Shown here piece after piece: positions 43,020-51,352 of a stretch of DNA of 64,000 bases. The notes under the pieces are model-generated. The model worked only from the letters and a program-made list of their open reading frames with translations. It was not told the origin of the DNA and searched no databases. The stretch comes from Candidatus Kryptoniota bacterium (GTDB taxonomy: Bacteria > Bacteroidota > Ignavibacteria > Kryptoniales > JAKASW01): the NCBI GenBank assembly GCA_036567965.1, contig DATCTN010000026.1:1-64000 (forward strand). The letters run 5' to 3'. The first letter of the stretch is position 1. Every line of letters starts with the position of its first letter. The position numbers and the translations under genes were made by a program.

Positions 43020-44349
43020 GATCGAATTGGTCTCTCGCCTCTTCAGGACAGCGAGTTCCATCACCGATGCTTTCCCGCGTGCAGGATCGAAATTTCTCGA
43101 TATGACTCTCCTGCCAGTTGCTGGAAGCGACATGTTGTCGAAAATGAAATTGGATGGAGCGAGGCGGATCGTTGGCAGGATTCAGCGCTTCGAGAAGATC
43201 CTGATAGTGTCGGACCTGAACATCGGTGATGCGTTGTTTTCGCAGGCGGCAGTGTCCGGTCTGCGGGATTACTTTCCTGATTCGCAGATGGATCTTGCGA
43301 TCAGCAAGAAAGCCGAACGAATTGTCGGAGGGAATCCAGAGATAAACAACGTGCTCCCTGTCTTTGCCGGAACGCCGATTCCTTCGGCAAACGATCTCGC
43401 TGCCCTCGCGAAGATTGCCACTCGCGGCAAGTATGATTTTCTCCTCAGCCTATGTCCGTACTTCGGAACCAAAGATTTTTCCTTGTCAACAAGGAATGTC
43501 GTTCCATTCGACTCGTTCGCGGCTGTACTTGTTAATGCGATGAGGAAGCCGCTCGAAATGAGTCACGTCGTTTATCAACTTCATCGGTATATCCACCTTC
43601 TTTTAGGCGGAATTGCTCCTCAAAAAAGAAAGATGGAATTCAAGGGTCTGACGGCGACAATTCCAGAAAGCTCGATGGACGACGCACGCAAGTACCTCCG
43701 GAAGGTCGGCATCGGCGGGAATGACAAAATAATAATGTTAAATCCTGACGCGTCGACACGATTCACGAGGATTCCGCACGATATAGTGGTTCAGATAATC
43801 AAAAGACTCCTGAGACTCAAATGTCCGATACTACTCGGGTCTGGATTCGGTGACGGACAACTTGGGAAAATGATAATGGAATCTCTTTCACTCGAGGAAA
43901 GGAAAGGAGTCATCTCGCTCAAGTCGAATATTTCACTTGAAGAGTTTTCGGCGCTCATCGATTTCAGTGATGTATATATCTGTGGCGACTCGGGTCCGAT
44001 GCACATCGCTGCCGCGAGAAGACGTTCGGATATGATCGGTGCCCCCCTCAGGAACAGGACGGCTGTATATTCTATTTTTGGTGCGACACCGGCGAAGACG
44101 TACGCGTACGATAGTTACCACCCGGGTTACTTTCCTTCTAATCAGCACGCTGATTCCCGCACGTATGTCGCCACTAGTCCTTGCAGAAATATCACATGCA
44201 TCAACAAAAACGCAAAGACCTGCCGGACGACTCGTTGTTTCGAATTTGTAGACGTGGACTCGATCGTCGACGATATTGAGAACTCCCTGACTCACGAATG
44301 GGAACGCGACCGCATGCCTCGGAACATCGAAATGGAAAATCGTACCTAG
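43012..44349 (+). CDS. Glycosyltransferase family 9 (heptosyltransferase-like)
   Basis: A 445-residue protein: ILIVSDLNIGDALFSQAAVS (N-terminal, the GDxLF motif of GT9), PDSQMDLAISKKAERIVGGN, then the donor-binding C-terminal half with IIMLNPDASTRFTRIPHDI and DVYICGDSGPMHIAAA. GT9 enzymes add heptose or similar sugars to lipopolysaccharide core from a nucleotide donor. It would act on the cytoplasmic face of the inner membrane. It overlaps the DUF3108 gene. Confidence 0.85.
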   Translation: MNRIELVSRLFRTASSITDAFPRAGSKFLDMTLLPVAGSDMLSKMKLDGARRIVGRIQRFEKILIVSDLNIGDALFSQAAVSGLRDYFPDSQMDLAISKKAERIVGGNPEINNVLPVFAGTPIPSANDLAALAKIATRGKYDFLLSLCPYFGTKDFSLSTRNVVPFDSFAAVLVNAMRKPLEMSHVVYQLHRYIHLLLGGIAPQKRKMEFKGLTATIPESSMDDARKYLRKVGIGGNDKIIMLNPDASTRFTRIPHDIVVQIIKRLLRLKCPILLGSGFGDGQLGKMIMESLSLEERKGVISLKSNISLEEFSALIDFSDVYICGDSGPMHIAAARRRSDMIGAPLRNRTAVYSIFGATPAKTYAYDSYHPGYFPSNQHADSRTYVATSPCRNITCINKNAKTCRTTRCFEFVDVDSIVDDIENSLTHEWERDRMPRNIEMENRT

Positions 44350-44529
44350 CTCCGCAGAGTGGCAATTTCCAAAGTCGATTTCTTGGATGGTCACTCTCGA
44401 TCGATCTACTCGGATGGTGGCGAAGATAGAGTAGTTTGTGTGTTTATTTCCCCCCAAGGCGCTGGAAGTTGGTCGGATGTTCGTGTTGAGAATTTCTGAG
44501 GGCGGGGTTAACTTGAAGAGATAAGACAG

Positions 44530-45813
44530 GTGAGGGTTGTGCAGATTCCAGAGGGTCTACAAAGGGTTTTGGGACGCAGAAGAAGAGGCAAGCGAAATGT
44601 GTCGCCATCTTTAACTGCCGAAGAGTTTCTTCGATCAATTACTTTAATTCCTGATATCGATCAGCTGCTGGGTCATTTTACGTCTAAATTTGCTGAAATG
44701 TTCGCGGCGGATTCTATATACCTTGTTTTGCTTGAGCCTGTAACAAATCGATACGTGATCAGGAGAACGAAGGGAGGAAAGCCGAGCCTTGTCGGGCGGT
44801 TCGGGTTCCTTCGCACAGATAATCTCATCAAGTGGCTTAATGTCAACAGGCGGCCGTTGAATGTCGGCATTCAGGGTGAAGTTGTCTCGTTTCTCGACGC
44901 GGCGGAACAGAAGCTTCTTGCGGACGCGTCAATCCAGGTAGTCATTCCTCTGATCGTGATAAATCGGCTGACGGGGGTCCTTTTCGTAGGCAGGGACAAC
45001 AACAAAAGGAGGTATTCAAGCGAGGAGGAGAGCATGATGCAGAGCCTTGTTTCGCAAAGTGCGCTCGCCATCGAATATGCTATGATATACCAGTTCCAGG
45101 AAGATAAACTGAAACGTCTATTCCACGCTGACAAGATGATGACGGTAGGTGAACTTGCCGCAGGAGCAGCACACGAGATACGCAATCCGCTCGCCGCAAT
45201 CCGAAGTACGGTTCAGTATTTGAAGAAGGATCTTGCGGGCGAAAAGAGTAAGCTTGCCGATGGAATAATCGAAGAAGTTGATCGCATCGACAAAATTATA
45301 AAAGGGCTCCTGTCTTTCAGCCGGATATCTGAGCTGCACATGGAACCGCTGGAACTCAATTTAGTGTTGGAGCAGACGATTTCACTTTTGGATTTGGAGA
45401 TCAAGAAGCACAATATAGAGCTTGTGAGAGACTTCAGGCTCGCGGATTCGCGGATTAAGGGAGACGGCGCTCAATTGAAGCAGGTATTCCTGAACATACT
45501 TCTCAACGGCATACAGGCCATGGAAAGCAGCGGATGCCTGAGCATAATAACGGCGGAGTCGGCCGATCAGAGTGGTGCGATAGAGGTCTCGGTACTCGAC
45601 ACCGGCCCCGGAATTCCGCAGGCAGAGCTAGCGAGGGTGTTTGATCCTTTTTACACGACTAAAGAAAACGGAACCGGCCTCGGCCTTTCAATATCATACG
45701 GGATAATCAGCAGGCATGGCGGAGAGATTCAGATCAAGAACGGAGCGGATCAAAAGAAGCGCGGCACATGCGTGACCATCACGCTTCCAAGAGATTCGAC
45801 GAAAGGACAATGA
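44530..45813 (+). CDS. NtrB-like sensor histidine kinase with GAF domain
   Basis: A 427-residue cytoplasmic kinase. Residues about 25-190 form a GAF domain (LLGHFTSKFAEMFAADSIYL, VVIPLIVINRLTGVLFVGRD). HisKA follows with phospho-acceptor His in GAAHEIRNPLAAIRSTVQYL, then HATPase (NILLNGIQAM, DTGPGIP, GTGLGLSI). The start is GTG 44530 or GTG 44539. Its stop overlaps the ATG of an NtrC-like regulator (ATGA), so the two form a two-component pair. The signal is unknown. Confidence 0.9.
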   Translation: MRVVQIPEGLQRVLGRRRRGKRNVSPSLTAEEFLRSITLIPDIDQLLGHFTSKFAEMFAADSIYLVLLEPVTNRYVIRRTKGGKPSLVGRFGFLRTDNLIKWLNVNRRPLNVGIQGEVVSFLDAAEQKLLADASIQVVIPLIVINRLTGVLFVGRDNNKRRYSSEEESMMQSLVSQSALAIEYAMIYQFQEDKLKRLFHADKMMTVGELAAGAAHEIRNPLAAIRSTVQYLKKDLAGEKSKLADGIIEEVDRIDKIIKGLLSFSRISELHMEPLELNLVLEQTISLLDLEIKKHNIELVRDFRLADSRIKGDGAQLKQVFLNILLNGIQAMESSGCLSIITAESADQSGAIEVSVLDTGPGIPQAELARVFDPFYTTKENGTGLGLSISYGIISRHGGEIQIKNGADQKKRGTCVTITLPRDSTKGQ

Positions 45814-47210
45814 CAGAAATACCGACAGGCAAGAAGCGCGTTCTGGTCGTCGATGACGAAAAGCGTATACGCCAGATATTGACCACAATTCTATCCGACG
45901 AGAATTACGATGTCGCCAGCGCGAGCGATGGGCTCGAAGCACTTAATATCATACAGGACTTCATGCCGCAGGTAATAATTGTCGATCTTCAGATGCCTCG
46001 CATGCACGGAATTGAAGTGATAGATCAGGTGACGAAGATGGATAAGCACATTGTGCCGATAATTCTCACTGCTCACGGGTCGATCGAATCGGCAGTGCAA
46101 GCGACGAAACACGGCGTGTACGATTACCTGACGAAGCCGTTCGATAACGAGCAGATGCTTCTAGTGGTCGGCCGCGCGATGGAACACCACCGGCTCACTG
46201 CGGAGGTAGATGAACTAAAGAAAAAGCTCGGCAGTAAGTACGGGCTCGATTCGATAATCGGGGATAGCAAGCCGATGCAGAAGGTGCGCGCAGAAATAAA
46301 GAGGATCGCGGGTGCGGACGCCGTGGTACTTATCGAGGGCGAAAGCGGGACAGGGAAAGAATTGGCCGCCCGGGCGATCCACTATGAAAGCAGCAGAAAG
46401 AATTCTCCTCTCGTGATCGTGGACTGCGGATCCATTCCAATGACCATTATTGAAAGCGAGTTTTTCGGACATGAAAGGGGCGCATTCACGGACGCGCGCG
46501 AGCAGAGAATAGGGAAGTTCGAAGAGGCTGATACCGGCTCAATTTTTCTGGACGAGATCGGGGAACTTCCGCTCAATGCTCAGACTAAGCTTCTCAGGGT
46601 TCTCCAGGAAAAAGAATTTACGCGAGTCGGGGGAACGGGCCCTTTGAAAGTTGACGTTCGCGTGATCGCGGCGACCAACAAGAATCTCGAACAACGAGTG
46701 AAGGCCGGGAAATTCAGGGAAGACCTTTTCTATCGGCTGAACGTGCTCCGGCTTCGCCTTCCTCCCTTGCGTGAACACAAAGAAGACATTCCCCTGTACG
46801 CCCGGCATTTCGTCGAGAAACACCGCGGGACGATTCGCCGCGGAGCTTGTGAGTTTTCCCCTAAGGCCATCGAACTCCTTGCGGCTGATGAGTGGGGCGG
46901 CAATATCCGCCAGCTCGAGAATGCAATCCAGCGCGCAATGCTCTCGATGCAGGGCGAGCGGATAGAGGTTTCTGACTTCTCTTTCCTGACTACTGAGCGT
47001 GTGAGCGCTCCGCTTCGGTACGATCCGGAACTGGGACTGATAAAATACATCGCATCGCTCGCAAAGGTCGCGGAAAGAAAAATCATTCTGGATACTCTTG
47101 AAGAAGAAGATTGGAACAGGACCGCCGCTGCCTCGAAGCTGAAGCTTAGCAGGCGAAGACTATTTGATAAAATGCAGGAGTATAATATAGAAGCGCCGCC
47201 GGATACCTGA
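45810..47210 (+). CDS. NtrC-family sigma-54-dependent response regulator
   Basis: A 466-residue regulator. Receiver domain: VLVVDDEKRIRQILTTIL, VIIVDLQMPRMHGIEVI (phospho-acceptor Asp in IVDLQMP), LTKPFDN. AAA+ domain: GESGTGKELAARAIHYES (Walker A), HERGAFTDAREQRIGKFEEA (the sigma-54 contact loop reads GAFTDA instead of GAFTGA), SIFLDEIGELPLNAQTKLLR. Fis-type HTH at the end: RTAAASKLKLSRRRLFDKM. It activates sigma-54 promoters when phosphorylated by the adjacent kinase. Targets could include the sigma-54 promoters at 47411 and 53701 (inference). Confidence 0.9.
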   Translation: MTEIPTGKKRVLVVDDEKRIRQILTTILSDENYDVASASDGLEALNIIQDFMPQVIIVDLQMPRMHGIEVIDQVTKMDKHIVPIILTAHGSIESAVQATKHGVYDYLTKPFDNEQMLLVVGRAMEHHRLTAEVDELKKKLGSKYGLDSIIGDSKPMQKVRAEIKRIAGADAVVLIEGESGTGKELAARAIHYESSRKNSPLVIVDCGSIPMTIIESEFFGHERGAFTDAREQRIGKFEEADTGSIFLDEIGELPLNAQTKLLRVLQEKEFTRVGGTGPLKVDVRVIAATNKNLEQRVKAGKFREDLFYRLNVLRLRLPPLREHKEDIPLYARHFVEKHRGTIRRGACEFSPKAIELLAADEWGGNIRQLENAIQRAMLSMQGERIEVSDFSFLTTERVSAPLRYDPELGLIKYIASLAKVAERKIILDTLEEEDWNRTAAASKLKLSRRRLFDKMQEYNIEAPPDT

Positions 47211-47234
47211 GCTTCTGTGAAGAGCAGGCATCCG
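47200..47234 (+). terminator. Possible terminator hairpin of the kinase/regulator operon
   Basis: CGGAT-a-CCTG pairs with CAGG-c-ATCCG around an inner TTC/GAA stem. The regulator stop codon lies in the left arm and a T-rich stretch follows. Confidence 0.5.
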
Positions 47235-47321
47235 TTGTTCTGAAATACTTTTCCCCTCTTAGTTTTTCGTCGTGAAGTTCTCGTCGTGATGCAATTAAGC
47301 CTGTCGGAATGGTTCTCCGGC

Positions 47322-47366
47322 AAGTGGGCAATAGATTTCCCAAAAAAACGATAAATCCGCCCACTT
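47322..47366. promoter_or_regulatory. Inverted half-sites, putative sigma-54 activator site 1
   Basis: AAGTGGGC (47322-47329) and GCCCACTT (47359-47366), outer G to outer G 40 bp. The right arm read on the other strand is AAGTGGGCGGATTT, matching AGTGGGCGGTTT at 53608. It lies 49 bp upstream of the sigma-54 promoter at 47411, the usual place of an upstream activating site. Confidence 0.7.
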
Positions 47367-47410
47367 TGGATTAGCCGCTATCGAATTCATTCAAAAATTG
47401 AGGTTTTGCT

Positions 47411-47428
47411 ACGGCATTGGTCTTGCAC
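47411..47428 (+). promoter_or_regulatory. Sigma-54-like promoter P1
   Basis: GG (47413-47414), ten bases, GC (47425-47426) within CGGCATTGGTCTTGCACA. It keeps GGCAT and TTGCA of the consensus TGGCAC-N5-TTGC. It drives toward the small ORF at 47615 and the activator gene at 47842. Confidence 0.65.
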
Positions 47429-47614
47429 ACATTTTCAGTATGGCGTTGGAACCAAGCGCAAGGCTTGCACAAGCCGGGCGTTTCCGCACTCGAAGAGCTG
47501 AAGGGCGTGTCGCGCACGTTGTTTACTAAACAAAGAGCATACCCTTCCGACGTACTCTTTTCCACGTCGTGCGGAACTGTCCCCTTCCAAATGAGAACCG
47601 CGGGTGATCACAAC

Positions 47615-47839
47615 ATGAAGCACAGCAATCCATTCATCGGAGCAGCGTCCGCTATGCTTCATGAAGCAAGAAAGAATGCCTTAATCGGAAAACCGGGACC
47701 GAACCATTTGAACGGTGGTGGAGAAGAGCGTCCATCTTCTCTTTGCGGACCCGGTGTCGTTGTCCCCGGGTTGCTGAAGTGGATGGAGAATTCTCTTGGT
47801 TCCAACAGCTTCTGGTTCGAAAAAATGTTAAACAGATAG
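47615..47839 (+). CDS. Candidate small peptide gene (second precursor-like ORF)
   Basis: Seventy-four residues, located between sigma-54 promoter P1 and the activator gene. The start reads MKHSNPFIGAASAMLHEARK; compare MFNPLGFASLSTLEAN in the Cys-rich peptide at 51353: both have NP(L/F), then A-S, then L and E-A. The remainder is Gly/Pro-rich with one Cys (SSLCGPGVVVPG) and a Trp/Phe-rich end. A weak ribosome binding site (GGGTGA) precedes the ATG. It ends two bases before the activator start. It could be a precursor or a regulatory leader peptide; I cannot exclude a chance ORF. Confidence 0.4.
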   Translation: MKHSNPFIGAASAMLHEARKNALIGKPGPNHLNGGGEERPSSLCGPGVVVPGLLKWMENSLGSNSFWFEKMLNR

Positions 47840-47841
47840 GG

Positions 47842-48786
47842 ATGGTCCAAATGAAGAGCGATCCAAGAGAAATAGTGGTCGGCAGCCAGGAAATGCGGCA
47901 GGTAATGTCGCTGGCCGAGAGAGCTGTCCGTAATGACTTTGCGGTTCTCCTGCTGGGAGAAAGCGGAGTAGGGAAGGAAGTTATCGCCAGGTACATTCAT
48001 CAGCGAAGCGCCAGGAGCGATGGCCCATTCGTTGCTGTGAATTGCGGGGCGATTCCTGAAACTCTATTCGAAGCCGAACTCTTCGGCTTCGAGCGAGGGG
48101 CGTTCACAAATGCTTTCGCTTCCCACCGGGGGCATTTCGAACAGGCACATCATGGTACAATTCTTCTCGACGAGGTTTCAGAGCTCCAGCTTGCATTGCA
48201 GGTGAAACTTCTTCGCGTACTGGAAGAGAAATCTGTCACGCGAATCGGCGCGGAGAGAGAAATCCAGGTAGACGCCCGAATCATTGCTGCGAGCAACGTC
48301 AATCTCCAGAATCTCGTAAGAGAAGGAAAATTCCGGAAGGACTTGTATTACAGGCTTGCCGTATCGATTATCTTCATCCCACCTCTCCGGGAGCGTAAAG
48401 GAGATATTGAGTCCCTTTCAAATTGCTTCCTGAGAAAGTACACTACGATGAAGAAAACACTCAGCCGTGAAGCGCTGCTGAAACTCACCCACTATGAGTG
48501 GCCGGGAAATGTCCGTGAATTGGAATACTGCATCGTCCGATCGATCATCGACAGCGACGGGAGGGAAATCATCAAGGCGGATGAAATTCATTTCCTGGAG
48601 GATGATATCCATTCGGGGAGTACGATCGAACGCAGAGCATACGAGGAGGCATTGAGAAACGCGAGTGGCAACATCAACAGCGTCTCTCGTCAGCTTGGTG
48701 TGCACCGCAACACTGTTTATAACAGGATTAGAAGGCTGAACATCGACCTCTTCCGATACAGGAACGGTCATACTGTACCCCAGTAA
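47842..48786 (+). CDS. PspF-like sigma-54-dependent activator without sensor domain
   Basis: About 314 residues. It begins directly with the AAA+ domain (GESGVGKEVIARYIHQRSAR, Walker A; TILLDEVSELQLALQVKLLR, Walker B) and ends in a Fis HTH (SVSRQLGVHRNTVYNRIRRL). The sigma-54 contact loop reads ERGAFTNAFA instead of GAFTGA. No receiver or ligand domain is present, as in PspF, so activity must be controlled by another protein or by its own promoter. ATG 47842 or 47851 are possible starts. It is the local regulator of the peptide locus by position, and would bind the GTGGGC half-sites (inference). Confidence 0.85.
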   Translation: MVQMKSDPREIVVGSQEMRQVMSLAERAVRNDFAVLLLGESGVGKEVIARYIHQRSARSDGPFVAVNCGAIPETLFEAELFGFERGAFTNAFASHRGHFEQAHHGTILLDEVSELQLALQVKLLRVLEEKSVTRIGAEREIQVDARIIAASNVNLQNLVREGKFRKDLYYRLAVSIIFIPPLRERKGDIESLSNCFLRKYTTMKKTLSREALLKLTHYEWPGNVRELEYCIVRSIIDSDGREIIKADEIHFLEDDIHSGSTIERRAYEEALRNASGNINSVSRQLGVHRNTVYNRIRRLNIDLFRYRNGHTVPQ

Positions 48787-48804
48787 CGCGATCAGTTGAA
48801 CATT

Positions 48805-48846
48805 GCGGGCGGGCCCGGGCCGGCGAAAAGCTCGGGCCGCCGCCCC
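48805..48846. terminator. G+C-rich hairpin between convergent genes
   Basis: GCGGGCGGGCCCGGGC (48805-48820) can pair with GCTCGGGCCGCCGCCC (48830-48845), with an AAAA-containing loop. It lies between the activator gene and the convergent operon and probably stops transcription from both sides. Confidence 0.6.
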
Positions 48847-48856
48847 CGGAAGGCTC

Positions 48857-49714
48857 CTAGTCTCTCCTCAATACCAGGTCGCCTAACTTTGCCTGCATCA
48901 CGATGCGCTGGGCCACATCCACCCAGTATGTGATCACGTTTGTATTCCCTGAGCTCTTGTTTGTTACCCGGGCGACGTAGCATTCATGGCCCTGAACGTT
49001 CTCGACACCGGTTACATTGATTTCATTCGCCGTATCTCCATCACTTGCACACTTCCACTCAAAACCTTTCTGCAAAGCCAGCATCCAGGTTCCGAAAAAA
49101 TAATCGAGCGTCGAGTAGTCTGGGAGATCACTCAATTGGCTTACGCTCACACTCGTGCTCGTTCCTTGCTTTGTAGTCAACGTACTTTCGGTAAAAACAA
49201 CTTTTCCTTTCTCATTGACGTATGAGTTGGTAACCAGTTCGGCCACCTTTTCTGAACTGTCCGAGCCCGCATCATACAACGGATTCTTCACTTTTGCCGC
49301 CTGTCGAACGACATAACAATTCTCTTTGTTGTACTCTTTTTTTGAAATGATCGTTATCGTCTGGTTTATAGGGACCGGTTCTCCACGCAGGATGACCTTC
49401 TGTCCGGACTGGACAGCCTTTAGCTCAAACTTGGCCGTTTCAGCATCTCTTGAGATAAAAGAATTGAAGGAAAACTTCTCTCCGGTTTTGAATTGCGGGG
49501 GCTTAACCGCAGCGATGTCAGCCGTTTCGCAAGGCCTGACATCGCAAGTGTTCTGGTGCAAGGAGCTCTTCTCGAGAAATGACAGATTTGGTCCCACAAA
49601 CAATCCGAAAGCGCCGATCAGAATGGTAGTCAGCGCCTCTTTTCGTGACACCGTGGCTCGAGTCCTTGTCGAATCGTGACCCGATCCTTTCTCACCGACA
49701 TTTTCAGTGGACAT
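48857..49714 (-). CDS. Membrane-anchored protein of unknown function in the peptide locus
   Basis: A 285-residue protein with a cytoplasmic N-terminal tail of about 25 residues, one membrane helix (EALTTILIGAFGLFVGPNLS) and a periplasmic beta-rich domain. Motifs include CDVRPCETADIAAVKPPQFK, NCYVVRQAAKVKNPLYDAGS and GHECYVARVTNKSSGNTN, then VITYWVDVAQRIVMQAKLG. The last part loosely resembles DUF3108 or LolA-like folds. Its start overlaps the radical SAM stop by 11 bases, so translation is coupled. It might hold, process or receive the modified peptide outside the cytoplasm, or give immunity; none of this can be shown from sequence. Confidence 0.65.
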   Translation of the reverse strand: MSTENVGEKGSGHDSTRTRATVSRKEALTTILIGAFGLFVGPNLSFLEKSSLHQNTCDVRPCETADIAAVKPPQFKTGEKFSFNSFISRDAETAKFELKAVQSGQKVILRGEPVPINQTITIISKKEYNKENCYVVRQAAKVKNPLYDAGSDSSEKVAELVTNSYVNEKGKVVFTESTLTTKQGTSTSVSVSQLSDLPDYSTLDYFFGTWMLALQKGFEWKCASDGDTANEINVTGVENVQGHECYVARVTNKSSGNTNVITYWVDVAQRIVMQAKLGDLVLRRD

Positions 49715-51227
49715 CGGAAGTCTCCTTTACTTTGTTCTTTTCCATTTCATCGATTTCTTCAAGTTTGCGTTCGTATTCTGCTGATGCAGCCTGCATTTTG
49801 TCGAGCGGTATCTTCGCATCCAGCCACATACTGTCGATGGCTGACTTTCTCAGAACAGGGCAAAGCTCTTTATGGTACGCAGTAAGGCTGCCGTATTTTT
49901 CGTAAGCGGTCGCCCTACAGCCGCCCGCGCAAAGATACTTGACCAAGCATCCGTCGCACTCCTTAATCTTATCCACCGTTGCTTCCCTGCACTTGTTCAT
50001 CGCTTCTGATTCCCTGTATATCTTCACGATATCATCCTCAAGTATGTTCCCGGCTCTGAATTCATCTTTGAACATCATAACGCACGGATAAATGTCTCCG
50101 TTGGACACCATGTGAATATCTCCGCTTGCGAAACCACATTGTATCCGCCGTATCCCTTTTTTGATGATCAATTTGTCCCTGCTGTTCACTTCGAGCGGCG
50201 GGAGCTCGTCGCCTCCTAGTTCAAGCCTCAACCCGGCATTGTACATGACATCGCGGTATTGGCGTTCTGTTACTATTGTCTCGATTGGTTTGTGTTCCTT
50301 GTCGTATTCTATCGTTCTCGCAGGCATATACGCGCTCATCCTGTGTATGTCCACACCTATCTCATCTATCAATATCCTGTGAGTCTCCGGCATGCTCCTG
50401 ACATTAGACTTTGCCACGACTGAATTCACCACGAAGTGTTTCGGCCTGTTCTTCGCGAGCAATTTTATTGCGGTCAATGTGCGGTCGTATGACCCTTTTC
50501 CTCTGAAAGCCTCATGCTCCTCCTTGACAATGCTGTCAAAGCTGACCCACACGAAGTCGAATAGCCTGGTAACATCATTGACATTCTGATCATTGATAAG
50601 AGTCCCGTTTGTAACCAAAGCTGTGAAGAAGCCTCTCTGTTTTGCATGAGCGGCCACTTCGAACAGATCCTCTCTGAACATCGGCTCGCCGCCGCAGAAG
50701 GCGACGATTGAAACTCCAAAGTCCCTCAGCCGGTCGAGGGCGAAAATCGATTCCTCCGTCGTCATTTCACGGGCCGATTTTCCATTTCGTTTCCTGCTAT
50801 CCGCATTATAACAGTAGCTGCACGAGAGGTTGCACTTCTCTGTATTTGAAAAATAGACGGCGATCGGGTGATCGGCCGCGAGAGTAGTTGATTGCTTATG
50901 GAAGACGTATTTGTCGACATGCACCATATGAGCTTCCACCATTCCCTTTATGAACACGAGAACCTTATCACGAATGTCGACCGGATTGAGGTCGAATCTT
51001 TCGGCAAGGTCTTGCACAACTTCTTCGAGACGCGTGTGCGTCTCGAGGGACTCCATCACTTCTTTTCCCGATTCGTTCAATCTCACCCAGACATGGTTCT
51101 CGGGATCGAAGAAGAGATGCCAGCCTTCTTCGCCGGGGAAGTGTACCATCCTGGGCGGAAGGAGAAGTCTTCCGTTTTCCAGGTCGTGATATGAGTCCTC
51201 ATTTAAGTTCATCGTGTCAGCGTCCAT
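49704..51227 (-). CDS. Radical SAM/SPASM peptide maturase with PqqD-like recognition domain
   Basis: About 507 residues from MDADTMNLNEDSYHD (AAAGGAAT upstream). Residues about 20-95 are a PqqD-like RiPP recognition element: VHFPGEEGWHLFFDPENHVW and RFDLNPVDIRDKVLVFIKGM. The radical SAM cluster motif CNLSCSYCY (CX3CX2C) follows at about 130, with FCGGEPMFREDLFE next. The C-terminal SPASM region has CGFASGDIHMVSNGDIYPC and CDGCLVKYLCAGGCRATAYE, then HKELCP, for extra [4Fe-4S] clusters. This layout is that of sactipeptide/ranthipeptide and PqqE-like maturases. Its substrate is probably the 42-residue Cys-rich peptide encoded just upstream on the same strand. Confidence 0.9.
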   Translation of the reverse strand: MDADTMNLNEDSYHDLENGRLLLPPRMVHFPGEEGWHLFFDPENHVWVRLNESGKEVMESLETHTRLEEVVQDLAERFDLNPVDIRDKVLVFIKGMVEAHMVHVDKYVFHKQSTTLAADHPIAVYFSNTEKCNLSCSYCYNADSRKRNGKSAREMTTEESIFALDRLRDFGVSIVAFCGGEPMFREDLFEVAAHAKQRGFFTALVTNGTLINDQNVNDVTRLFDFVWVSFDSIVKEEHEAFRGKGSYDRTLTAIKLLAKNRPKHFVVNSVVAKSNVRSMPETHRILIDEIGVDIHRMSAYMPARTIEYDKEHKPIETIVTERQYRDVMYNAGLRLELGGDELPPLEVNSRDKLIIKKGIRRIQCGFASGDIHMVSNGDIYPCVMMFKDEFRAGNILEDDIVKIYRESEAMNKCREATVDKIKECDGCLVKYLCAGGCRATAYEKYGSLTAYHKELCPVLRKSAIDSMWLDAKIPLDKMQAASAEYERKLEEIDEMEKNKVKETSDVH

Positions 51228-51281
51228 CAGGTCTCTATTCCTTTCGGTCGATTCATTCTCAAGTTCGGTGCCCTCCCATCG

Positions 51282-51312
51282 TTGGGCACCCCGCAATCGG
51301 CGGAGTGCCCAA
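51282..51312. promoter_or_regulatory. Hairpin between the peptide gene and the maturase gene
   Basis: TTGGGCAC (51282-51289) pairs with GTGCCCAA (51305-51312), with a further CCG/CGG inside. It lies in the only sizeable gap of the operon. No T run follows on the reverse strand, so it is more likely an mRNA-protecting or processing hairpin than a terminator, which would let peptide exceed maturase. Confidence 0.6.
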
Positions 51313-51352
51313 AAATGGCAAGGGTATATCCTCCCGGTACGTTATACTGGGC

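Noticed and set aside
47440-47529. A 29-codon ORF just after sigma-54 promoter P1
   Set aside because: Arg/Ala-rich composition, no ribosome binding site, no resemblance to the other leader.
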